Origin: Paulinella micropora | Taxonomy: Eukaryota > Cercozoa > Imbricatea > Euglyphida > Paulinellidae | Length of the DNA: 45,000 bases | Assembly (NCBI GenBank): GCA_019918135.1 | Contig: WBZZ01003904.1 | Location: 20,001 to 65,000 of the forward strand | Direction of reading: 5' to 3' | Part shown: positions 1 to 8,282 of the stretch, piece by piece | Layout of the letters: each line of letters opens with the position of its first letter | Position numbering within the stretch: the first letter of the stretch is position 1 | The notes under the pieces: generated by a model | What the model was told of the DNA's origin: nothing | What the model saw: the letters and a program-made list of their open reading frames with translations, nothing else | Database searches by the model: none | Made by a program: the position numbers and the translations under genes

Positions 1-117
1 GAAGAAGAGATCTATGTAAACCCGAGTGACCGCTGGGCTCTGCCCTTCATTCCCGTTGTACGTCATATGCATACAAAATGCAAATTTGAGCTTGGAGATT
101 TTCAAGCTCACATTTGA
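1..117 (+). pseudogene. 3' end of an open frame entering from the left edge
   Basis: The first reading frame is open from the window edge for 38 codons and stops at TGA 115-117. It begins EEEIYVNPSDRWALPF. No family is recognised. It is followed by AT-rich sequence and a C-run (141-147). The same order of AT-rich sequence then C-run recurs near 35.0 kb, so this is probably the tail of a repeated element and not of a host gene. Coding status is uncertain because only the tail is visible. Confidence 0.25.
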
Positions 118-180
118 ATTTGAATTTTGAAATATCTCCTCCCCCCCTTTTAAGGCGATCTGCCATAGACGTAGAACGGT

Positions 181-417
181 ATGAACATGTCGCTGTCGTA
201 TTGTACCATCCTGTCGCCTTATCCTTCCACCGTGCCCTTCCGGGTCTCTGACCCGCAGGTGCTAGCGTCCCTGAAACTTCACGAGGTTTAGGGTCGCAAG
301 CATATTCAGCAGCTCTGGTCCACCCTAAGGATCTGTGATCCTGAGATTACCGAGAAGTTCCCAACTGTCAGTGAATGGATGAGAAACTCTGGGCAACCTC
401 GTCGATTGTTGGAATGA
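181..417 (+). pseudogene. Broken ORF, 78 codons with one internal stop
   Basis: An ATG at 181 opens a frame that runs to TGA 415-417 with one interruption, TAG at 289-291. Both halves look protein-like (VSDPQVLASLKLHEV, then IQQLWSTLRICDPEITEKF). I recognise no family. The segment sits in a repeat copy whose second member is near 35.4 kb: both contain an AGGATC/GATCCT palindrome and both end in the block TGTTGGAATGAACGGGC. It is best read as a decayed coding end of an unidentified element. Confidence 0.3.
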
Positions 418-480
418 ACGGGCACTATGCCAGTGTCAAGGGTGCCGTTGGCGTATTAGGCGTTGTTTGTTTGGTTTGGT
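305..480 (+). repeat. Dispersed repeat family, copy 1
   Basis: The block at 409-435 (TGTTGGAATGAACGGGC, then CTATGCCAGT) recurs almost unchanged at 35,512-35,540. Both copies are followed by a GT-rich stretch with GTTTG/GGTTTGG repeats, and both are preceded about 65-75 bp upstream by an AGGATC...GATCCT palindrome. They share orientation and lie 35 kb apart. The 5'-TGTTGG start resembles an LTR start, but no partner LTR, primer site or polypurine tract is visible. Confidence 0.5.
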
Positions 481-497
481 CGTCTGCAGACATTTTT

Positions 498-855
498 TTA
501 TTGAAAGTTAGGTGATTGAACAAGTGCAATGATAGGGGAGTCAAGGGGAACATAAACAGATAAAGGTTTAGCTAAGGTATGAGTCTGGAAACCCGGTATC
601 AATGATAGAATTTCTGGGTGCGTGACACCTATTATAGATATAAAGATGAATTCCCACAGCTCCCATTCTTTCCCATGATCATACTTAGGTGTTTCCAGTC
701 TCATATTGACTAGGTGAGAGTTATGAGATGTCATATTTACGTAGCAAAGGGCGGAAGGTAGGAGAAAAACTCAACAACCAAAATTGCTCTCACTATAGTT
801 AGTGAAGCTCAGCCTGGATTGAGGGTTGTTTGTTTGTGATGAACGTTGCCATTAA
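498..855. other. Non-coding, nothing recognised
   Basis: AT-rich unique-looking sequence. The short minus-strand ORF across 498-734 has no recognisable domain and a composition expected by chance. Confidence 0.4.
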
Positions 856-860
856 AAATA

Positions 861-998
861 GGTGGCAGCCTTCCGCACGTTCCACCCCAAGTGATTGTTG
901 GCAGCCTTCCGCACGTCCAACAGTTCACCTGTTTATGGTGACAGCCTACTGCACTTTCACCAGTTCGTTTGTTCTGTGGTAGCCTTCCACACGCCACA
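861..998 (+). repeat. Array of four hairpins with covarying stems
   Basis: Four units about 36-40 bp apart each hold a 14-16 nt loop close to CAGCCTTCCGCACGT, flanked by a short inverted repeat. The stems differ between units but stay paired. Unit 1 is GGTGG/CCACC (861-865 and 882-886). Unit 2 is TGTTGG/CCAACA (896-901 and 917-922). Unit 3 is TGGTGA/TCACCA (936-941 and 957-962). Unit 4 is TGTGG/CCACA (975-979 and 994-998). Conserved loop plus compensating stem changes is the pattern expected of selected structure in RNA or single-stranded DNA. Its host element and function are unknown. Confidence 0.6.
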
Positions 999-1009
999 AA
1001 AAACGCTGA

Positions 1010-2940
1010 AAAACTTTTGGTGAATAAAGTTTATCAGACGCTACATCCACGCTTCAAGGCTTCATAACCTGTTAGACTACCTTAATAATCCGGTTCCCGG
1101 AGTCAAAGTTAAGTAGTTAATACTATCGTCTGCAGTTTAAACTTTATTTGAAGAACGCGCCAAGACAAAGAGCGGGTACGGGTTAGGCCGGACACAAGTA
1201 ATGGCTCTTACGACACGCATTACATATGCAGGCCCGTACTGTCTAACCCACTTAATATATTAATAGGTCTAACACACCTTGAGTTGTGAGCTGTCATACC
1301 TCAGCTCAAAAACCCTGTATCACAGCAACCCATGCCCCGCTACAAAACAGCTCAATGACATGAATAATCACCCAGCTCAAGAAAATCATTGCAGGCTCCT
1401 ACCTGTTTTTCACGTACACCTGCACTCAAAACATTTCAAGAAAAAACATATATCCCCAGGAAGCGCATCAATAAAAATTTCCTCCCTCTGCTTTTTCTCT
1501 CGACACCGCTTTCTGTCTGAAAATTTCAGAGAAACCGAGGCCCCGAAAATTTCCATACCCCGTTGATCACTTTATTAGCGACTCCAGATTGTTACGGTAG
1601 TACGATATTTAGATAATAATAATAACAGATAACTGTACTAACGATATGAAGACTGTGGAATACCTAAAGTAGCGACTCCGTAGACTTCAGACCCGGCAAG
1701 GATAACAGTCAGACCGGAACTGTAAATATTGCCATGATATATTAATAGAGGCGGTTAGTAACTATTCAATCACTACTACCAATTTACTCGGGCGGAATCA
1801 CCGCACGGCAGAGTCTGCACTGCCGCGTGTCTTCAAGCTCAGAAATAGAACTGCAAGGGAGGGAGCAGGGCCCCTGAAGCATATCTTTTTGCTCGGTCCC
1901 CTAATCTCACCTCCCATGTCGCATCAACTTGACATTAATACGTCTTAGTAGTACTAATTATTTAATAACCAAATAAATGCTTAATAGAAAATATGAAAGA
2001 TGAAAGGACCGATCGTTCGACCCTCGCTCCCTTTCTTGCGCAAAGACAATCATTTGCCTTTTGTGAGGATTGCTGTGCTCGCTTCCAAGAGGCGGTTTCA
2101 TTGGTATTCCATTTTACCAAAAGTGGCAATCGTATGCCATCAGCCAATACTTTTCACGGAATTGTAGCTCGGCCCGGCCGGTCTGCTACGGTAACGATTT
2201 GTTGACAAAGACTCCGGGAAATGCGTGATAAATGGAAAAATAAGTTGGAAAAACTTGAAAAGGTAGAATAAAAATACTATCAGAACTTGAAACAGTGAAC
2301 TTGAACGATAGATATGGATGGCTAGAAAATAAAACGAGATAGATAAAATGGAAAATAAAGTAAAATCTGTTATTTCTAAGCAAAAGATAGACATGGAATA
2401 ACATATAAACAAAAGATACTGAAACGAAAATTATGTAAGGGAATAGGAAGATCCCTAGTAGAATATAAAAATAATAACTATGGTAAAGAGTACATGGTAA
2501 AAGATCGAAGAAGGGGAGAAGGGCGAGAGGAAAGAGAAGCAAAGAGAACCTAGCTAACCAAACAAGAGAAAGGCTGTAGAAAGTCCCACGACAAGCATCG
2601 CCAAATCGGCCGTCGAATGTCCCATCGCATCCCATCGTAGCGATACCCGGATCATCATAGCTGTGAGTTGAGTGGCTATATTGAGGGGCCAGGAATCGTA
2701 TGATAATCCTGGGGCCAAGGGAAAACGGGAACCAACTTTCCAAAAGCGCTAACCCCACCCGTCGTTTCCGTACACGTGTGCCGGTCATTGGTGACTAAAT
2801 AATGGGCTGGTTACTCAGGAGCTCTAGGGAGTCGTTCAGGAAGCCTTGGACCCACGACCATCTTACGCGGAAGGACGTATTCTCCATCCAATCTGGCCAC
2901 TGATCATGAGTTGACATCCGAAATAACGTTCTTACCCTTG
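1010..2940. other. Unassigned intergenic sequence
   Basis: About 1.9 kb without a gene I can support. The region is AT-rich with short direct motifs (for example GCGACTCC at about 1,578 and 1,672). The long minus-strand ORF across 2,186-2,788 is dominated by F, L, S and Y from an A-rich plus strand and has no domain. It may be 3' flank of the RT fragment that ends at 2,942. Confidence 0.4.
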
Positions 2941-2941
2941 A

Positions 2942-3712
2942 CTAGACTTCATCTCGGGGGATCATCCGGGATAGGGCCATTTCGAGTACGCTTCGAGAAT
3001 ATCGGATTTTCACGAACAGGCGTAAAACTGACTCGGCTAGTATCCTCTGGTTAGAGCTTTGGGCACTGAAAAGGGTAAACATAACGATCAGGGTACCAAT
3101 CAGGTTTTCAAGTCTAGCGAAGGAGTCCATGGGCGGCAAGCGGGGAAATCTCGTTCTATTTTCCATCATCATAGAGGTCCAATTTTTGAAATGGGGACGG
3201 GATAAATACGTCTCTTGTACGTCAACGGGGATAACTAGGTCGTATCCTGCAAAGACGATCGAGTAGTGCCCGTGGACTGGGGAGATTGGATCTTCTTCGA
3301 GCTCTAGCCCTCCTGTGTATAGTTGGTCATCAGACTGACTTTTCTTGTCGCCCGATTGTCTGATCAGGGAGAGTAAAAGGCGAACAATCGGATGTTCGAC
3401 CGGTAATTGCAAAAGGTCGTCGACTTGGCGAATTCCATACACGGCAGGTCGTAGGAGTCGAGGAACTCGAGTGGAGATTGAGATGTGTTCATTGACCATA
3501 CATTTTATAACCGCTAACTGGGCCGAGAGATATCCGCCAATAGGGCAGCCATGAAGCTGGGTAAAGACCGAGTCGCCCATCGAGAAGTAAGTATGCGTAA
3601 GATCTAAGCGGACAATTCTGGTGATGTCGTCAAACGAAAAGAAGAAGAAATCAGCAGTCGCATTCCCCCTCTTCCATCCCACTTCGAATCGAAGTTTATT
3701 ATCCGTACCCAT
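2942..3712 (-). pseudogene. Reverse-transcriptase-like fragment (unclassified retroelement)
   Basis: The 256-residue frame contains an RT palm signature in order: HGCPIGGYLSAQLA at the position of motif B, then GIRQVDDLLQLP at the position of the catalytic motif C (xxDD). An upstream D in VRLDLTHTYF could be part of the motif A region. The frame stays open about 14 codons upstream of the first Met before a stop, and no thumb, RNase H or endonuclease can be recognised. The PIGGYLSA and QVDD forms differ from the LTR elements elsewhere in this window, so this is a different retroelement class. It is too short to be complete and probably 5'-truncated. Penelope-like, LINE-like or a cellular RT relative are all possible. 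Confidence 0.55.
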
Positions 3713-3759
3713 CCATGCTTGTTTCGAAGGCGTCGCAATATGTAGCAGAGCGTTTAATC

Positions 3760-4320
3760 TCTCTTAGACTAGTGAAGACCTTCATCGCCGTAAGAGCGAA
3801 CAGAACGGAATGGATTACCGATTCATGTGACAGCCATGTCGCAAGAATCGCTAATTTGGTCCCCGGAATCACTACTTTGGATTAGGCTAAGGCAAGAAGT
3901 TCAGAACTCAGACGAACCTGTATGAAATTTAGAATCACTCAGTCCTGTTTACGTTCAGTGCAGCGTTTCATAATTTCATACTTTAAGTAAATTTCAAGAC
4001 AAAGTGAGCTCCCTCAACAGGACACCCTAAACCATCATTACCGAGTATTTTTGAACAATTTTCTGTTGCTGTGATCAGCGTCTCCTTGCATACTGGTCTT
4101 CACAAATTAAATTTCTACTTTTTTTATTAACTAAATTTGGGTGAGAAACATAAAGAAATCAACACTGCCGGAAGCAAGTATCAATTGTGAAATCCTGAAT
4201 AAATGCTTCAAAAATAATTAATACAGTTTTGCTTTTTTTTCAGTTCCGGGGCTTCAAATTTTGATACAAAACGTTTTTCGTCCCGGGAGGATTGACAAGC
4301 AAGCAGTTCAGATTCGAAAT
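3760..4320. other. Unassigned sequence with a small dispersed motif
   Basis: No gene. The stretch at 4,015-4,070 (AACAGGACACCC ... ACCATCATTACCGAGTATTTTT ... TCTGTT, abbreviated) resembles 6,883-6,938. Both share vocabulary with the foldback at 5,150-5,296, so they may be fragments of one repeat family. Confidence 0.35.
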
Positions 4321-4322
4321 CC

Positions 4323-4825
4323 GAGGTGGAATTGACGGATGCAGAACATTTTTCATGCGCTGCAGCTGTAAACTCCGCCCATCAACAAGTCAGTAAAGTC
4401 AGTATTGATCCGAGTGGCACAAACTTTGAAGCAACTAGTATAGTTTGTCCCAACCAGACTCTATCAGCAAGTTTATGCGCTCATGCAAGGACTAAAATCC
4501 AGCAACTAGGTCGCATCTGTTTGCGCTGCCGATTTCATAAGAACTATCGGCAGCTCAAACAGACTGCGCAGCAACAGTAATCTACGTCCAAGCGCACAAG
4601 TAACGCAGCAGCCTATCGTACAACCTCTGTAAATCTTTTTATGTTTGCAGAGGTTATACGAATAGCTAGTATCATCCGCCGAAAACAATGAAGCGAATGG
4701 TACAAGTCCCATTTGTACTATCAGACTAGACCATCCGCGTCCAAGCAGCATGGATTTCTCGGTGGAACTGACGGCTACGTATACGGAACATTTTTCATGC
4801 GCCGTAGCTGTAAAATCCATCAGCA
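4323..4825. repeat. Direct duplication, copies at 4,323-4,390 and 4,758-4,825
   Basis: Two blocks of about 68 bp, 435 bp apart, share GGTGGAAYTGACGG and a GAACATTTTTCATGCGC core. Read on the minus strand both give a (D/E)FTA(T/A)AHEKCS peptide, and the second copy differs by six extra bases, which keeps the phase. The open minus frame at 4,506-4,949 covers copy 2. That hints at duplicated coding sequence, but I recognise no protein family. Confidence 0.45.
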
Positions 4826-5149
4826 ACTTTTCCAGGAAACAATATTCTTCGCTAACCACAGCGGTGTGTTCTCGACAATGTATTTGGACAATGTTTTGCC
4901 CGAAAACAAGGTAGAGTCCCAGCAAGAAACGTCGCCAAGAGGGGTGCATCGGCAGTTGTTGCCATTCAAGATTAGAAGTACAACATCAAGCGATGCACAA
5001 GAAACAGTTCATCCGCAGAGAACCCAGCTTCTTGGTGAAGATTTAAATACATTTCATTGATGAAGCTTTGCTTGTGGGTTCGTAACGTGGCACTTCCCCG
5101 GCAAAGTTCACCATGAGAAGTGTAATGAGGAAAACCACTCGACATTGAA

Positions 5150-5296
5150 CCAACAGAGTGCTGTTTCGAATCATGACAGAGTATTTTTTGAAAAGTATTC
5201 TGTTACATAGTGTCAGCATTTAAATTTACTTCAAGCTATGTAACAGAGTACTTTTCAAACATTACTCTGTAATGATTCGAAACAGCACTCTGTTGG
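5150..5296. mobile_element. Foldback / MITE-like inverted repeat
   Basis: A 60-bp left arm (5,150-5,209) and a 60-bp right arm (5,237-5,296) are inverted copies with about five mismatches by eye, around a 27-nt loop. Arms start CCAACAGAGTGCTGTTTCG. No clear target-site duplication is visible. The structure fits a small non-autonomous foldback or MITE. A hairpin RNA precursor is an alternative. Confidence 0.6.
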
Positions 5297-5299
5297 GTC

Positions 5300-5850
5300 T
5301 TACACAGTCAAGTGTTTTTCAAGCAGATTTGCCCCACAAGTACTGGTGTTGTTAGTTTTTGTATTTCTTTTATGTCACGTTGAGGTTTCTGTTTAGGATT
5401 TTCATCGTTTTCGAAACGTTATCCTCCTCACTGTGTACGATTTCAAGAGGGAACACAATTATTTTCTTCCCTTGTTCAGAGTTCTCTCCCTCTTGAAATC
5501 TTCCATTTAGTTATTTACCTGGACTTTTAAATCCAATGCATTGTTTTTCAAAAAAGCTGGATTGAAGAACTATGTTTTGGATTTCTGAAGGCATTTTTTT
5601 TCGGCGGAGCTGGATATCAACCTAAGCACACATGCAGACTTCGGTTCGTGTCTATAGGTTGACATTGGACTTTTAAGAAACTGTTGCGACCTTCCGAAGC
5701 AAAGCAGCATCAACCTCAGTGTGGAAACTTCCTCTATTGTTGAGCGTTGATGTATGTAACTGGTCAGGCACAGGACTTGTTGGGCAAGACTTAGGATCTC
5801 TGGAAAAAAGGGAAAAAAAATTTATTTAGTCTACCAAAATTTAATGAAAA
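5300..5850. other. Unassigned sequence with small inverted repeats
   Basis: No gene is seen. A perfect 14-bp inverted repeat (GATTTCAAGAGGGA at 5,439-5,452 and its complement at 5,487-5,500) could form a hairpin. Its role is unknown. Confidence 0.35.
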
Positions 5851-5854
5851 AGTT

Positions 5855-6318
5855 TTACTTTCGCTTTTGCTTCTTCTGGTTTAAGTTTCTGCTGCCGTTG
5901 TCGCTGCTGCTGCTGGCGATCGCTTGGCCGGTTGATCCTGAAGCATGCCATCGTTTGTTGCTTTTTTTCTGTTTGGCAGATTTGGCTTTCTCTATCAGGG
6001 CTTCTATGCCGGCTTCTTGCAGATGAATATCAGTCCGGATCAGAGTGACTACATTTTCTTTCAGAGTGTGCTGCTTAGTCAACAGTTCATTTTGGGATCC
6101 CCAGTGAACTAATGCCGCAACTGTTCACTATTTTCGTCAGTCAATGCAATATTTTCGTCCGGCGTGATGCGAAAGCGTACATCCTGGCTGACGTCGGCGC
6201 CTTGCTTTGTCAGTTTCGCCATCAGCTTGTTCATTTTTTCCGTCAGCTTTTCTTGTTTTTGGTAATACTTGCCCAAAAAATGTCTTCTTCCTCTCCGTAC
6301 CAACGAACTCTCATCCAT
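5855..6318 (-). pseudogene. Lysine-rich and coiled-coil-like tail pieces of the minus-strand gene
   Basis: Two minus-strand frames follow the exons listed next. The frame at 6,109-6,318 includes a charged helix-forming stretch (KYYQKQEKLTEKMNKLMAKL). The frame at 5,855-6,082 has another helix-like stretch (EAGIEALIEKAKSAKQKK) and a basic tail (LNQKKQKRK). They probably belong to the same gene as the DUF7869-like exons because strand and order agree. Frame changes between them are unresolved introns or indels. Confidence 0.35.
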
Positions 6319-6462
6319 GTTTGCCTGCGCAACCTGTCTTCAAAGAGCTTGATAATCTTGAAAATTGACACAGGCTGCTTCGTTGATGCTCCGTAATCTA
6401 CCCTCGCAACAACCAAATCATTCACTCTTACATACTTTCTTCGTAATACGACTAAACTGTTT
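6243..6462 (-). pseudogene. C-terminal VRVNDLVVARVDYG exon, possibly BAH/Tudor-like
   Basis: The frame reads KYVRVNDLVVARVDYGAS and later MRVRWYGEEEDIFW. A 'we have access to a modified surface and a WYG strand' pattern of this kind is often found at the C-terminus of DUF7869 proteins and resembles small beta-barrel readers such as BAH or Tudor. This is an inference from motif shape only. It overlaps the stop of the preceding exon in another frame: a one-base change would join them, so either an intron or a frameshift lies near 6,450. Confidence 0.4.
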
Positions 6463-6865
6463 TTCTGCTGGTCCCTGAGGTGTGCAGTGCCCTGATTCGT
6501 CCCCAGTCAGGTCTGGGCAGGTAGAATTTTTGAAGAACAAGGATATCTCCTTGGTGAGCGTTTTCCTTGGTCAACACAACTAAGCCACCCGACCCTGCGG
6601 GTCGATCCTCAGGCTGATCTTCAGAAAGAGCGCGTAAGTTCCCGGGCGAAACGCTGCGGGTATCTTGCTGTTCAGGTACACCTGCGGGCTGGATATCCGC
6701 CAAAGTGTCATCTTCACAGTCAAAAGGTCCAGGGGTATCGTGAATCAGATCTGGAAAAGTATGCAGTGGCATTCTTTGTGTGGGAGGACCCGGTTCTGCC
6801 AAACGGTGGGGCAGCGAAGGTTGCTTTTGTTCGGAACTTCGTGCTTGCTGCTGCTCTGCGCGATC
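6452..6865 (-). pseudogene. Exon of the minus-strand gene, linker region
   Basis: A good 3' splice site (CTTCCTACAG) precedes the exon at 6,866. The frame then runs 137 codons to TAG at 6,452-6,454. It starts DRAEQQQARSSEQ, is rich in P, E, D and Q, and ends GGLVVLTKENAHQGDILVLQ followed by a short tail. It looks like a disordered linker between the DUF7869-like core and a C-terminal domain. Its place in the gene rests on strand, order and splice signals. Confidence 0.45.
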
Positions 6866-7069
6866 CTGTAGGAAGTTGCAACAGTAACAGAGTCATGTTA
6901 ACCATCATTAACTAGTATTTTTTTCGATTTGGTTCTGTTCTAATGTTGGCAAAATTCCATTAGTGTTGTCGTGAATATGTAACAAAGAACATCGCATAGA
7001 TTTACAATGCAAGAGTTAAGCGTTCCTGCAGCAATGTCAATTACTAGAATGGCAAGGAGTCTGCGCTAC

Positions 7070-7261
7070 CTGTTGATTCATCAGAAGTTTCCGATAAAAT
7101 TTCCAAGCTTCGACCCCGCAGTCATCTTCATCCAACTCTAGCTTCGCAGTACACAAGAGGTTGATTGAAGGTGTTTCATCAAATCCTTTTAAAATTGCAG
7201 TTGTTCCTTTTGTGCAATGTTGGCTTTGCGAGTATCCTGTGGTAGTTTGCTGCTGGTATTG
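7070..7261 (-). pseudogene. Probable exon of the minus-strand gene
   Basis: A 64-codon open frame ends in a consensus donor (CAACAG then GTAGCG at 7,070/7,069). It includes the peptides AILKGFDETPSINLLC and ELDEDDCGVEAWKFYRKLL, which look like real protein. Upstream in the same frame is TGA at 7,262-7,264, then about 45 more open codons back to a pyrimidine tract and CTTTTAG at about 7,404. So this may be one exon with a nonsense change, or two exons. Confidence 0.4.
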
Positions 7262-7401
7262 TCAATGATCTCTCAGGCACACGGAGCAAGCACCTTGGTG
7301 CAGATCTCGTTGACGGCGACGCACTTTCAACCAATAGGCAAGTGTTTTTAAGTCAACGCAACGTTTTTTTCCACTACTTTGACTGGGCGAGCTGGTTGTA
7401 C

Positions 7402-7404
<3 letters not shown>

Positions 7405-7486
<82 letters not shown>
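7405..7486. repeat. (GA)n microsatellite
   Basis: About 80 bp of uninterrupted GA. On the minus strand it is a (TC)n tract directly upstream of a TTTTAG acceptor, so in the interrupted gene it would lie in an intron as an extreme polypyrimidine tract. Confidence 0.9.
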
Positions 7487-7488
<2 letters not shown>

Positions 7489-7677
7489 CAAAATGAGAGA
7501 AAGAAAGGAAATAAATGAATACTGAAACAATACCTTATCTATGGAACGAGAAGACACAAGAAAATTGGGAGCTAAAAAGTGTAGGGAAAAAAAAAAGAGA
7601 GAAAGAAAGAATGTAACATCATATCCGCAGTGCGACAAGAGCTGAATGTATAACATCGTGTCGTGCAGTACCTACCT

Positions 7678-7912
7678 ACGTGTGAGAATATCTCGGACTA
7701 CGAGGACTCGCTCTCCGATCTTTCCGACAACGACGTCGATGATGTGTATGATCGTCATGCTCCCGCCGGTGAAGGTACTGTAGTACGACCAAGATTTCAC
7801 GGTGAGAAAGCGGCTGCGGCGGAACGACAAATAATGTTCTTGGGAGCCTGAGCATGAGTTTGTCCTGGCTGCGAACCCAATTGTGCATGCGAAGCCAATC
7901 TTTGGTATACAA
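7678..7912 (-). pseudogene. DUF7869-like gene, part 3' of the copia insertion
   Basis: Reading away from the copia 5' LTR on the minus strand, the frame is VWLYTKDWLRMHNWVRSQDK and continues to a TAG inside ACGTAGGTAGGT, which also fits a splice donor. The first codons are in phase with the part on the other side of the element (15,885-16,291) once one copy of the 6-bp target duplication is removed. This is direct evidence that the two pieces were one exon. The opposite-strand ORF at 7,663-7,851 is treated as a shadow. Confidence 0.6.
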
Positions 7913-7918
7913 CCAAAC
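7913..7918. repeat. Target-site duplication of the copia element, left
   Basis: CCAAAC precedes the 5' LTR, and the same six bases follow the 3' LTR at 15,879-15,884. Because the neighbouring base is shared, a 5-bp or 7-bp reading is also possible. Confidence 0.8.
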
Positions 7919-8266
7919 GTTAGTCATAACTATTTTAACCACCTGGATAGTTAATTTGTCAATTGGCCGGACAGTAACTATTACCAATATAGACTGGGAA
8001 CGTTATTAATACTTCAAGTGCCAGTCAATAATACACCAGTCTTATAATCCACTCAACTCAGTAGTTAGACAGGGTTAGCGCGACAACCAGTAGCTGAGTT
8101 AGTTTCGTGACGTGGCAGCTTTCTGCTACGGTTTCAGTTCTGCGATACATACGTGTTATTAAAGCGTGTATCTAACCTGCGTAGATAGACTTGTTAGGTA
8201 GCCCGGAGAGATCTTGCAAAAGATCGGTAAATGTTCCCGTTGCCCTAAATGGGTTGTCGCCCAAAG
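7919..8266 (+). repeat. Copia 5' LTR
   Basis: This is a direct copy of 15,526-15,878. Relative to it, the LTR lacks a 5-bp GTAAC near its start, has one extra G, and differs at two bases. The ends (GTTAGTC ... CCCAAAG) are not the usual TG...CA. An ATG at 8,249 in the LTR is in frame with gag. Confidence 0.92.
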
Positions 8267-8282
8267 GTTATGAGCCTTGGAA
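8266..8282 (+). promoter_or_regulatory. Copia primer-binding site (probable)
   Basis: GGTTATGAGCC immediately follows the LTR and resembles the initiator-tRNA-Met type site TGGTATCAGAGC common in copia elements, with mismatches. It overlaps the likely gag start ATG at 8,270. Confidence 0.5.

Noticed and set aside
861..998. CRISPR-like array
   Set aside because: The conserved part is a 15-nt loop with varying paired flanks. There are no spacers, no leader and no cas genes, and the context is eukaryotic.
2186..2788. 200-codon minus-strand ORF
   Set aside because: Composition follows an A-rich plus strand; no domain or start context.
7348..7656. LSLSLS protein on the minus strand
   Set aside because: Reads through the (GA)n tract. 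Only its end may be part of an exon.
7663..7851. Acidic plus-strand ORF (ISDYEDSLSDLSDNDVDD)
   Set aside because: It lies opposite the minus-strand exon, whose phase is confirmed by the copia target site. Kept only as a weak alternative.
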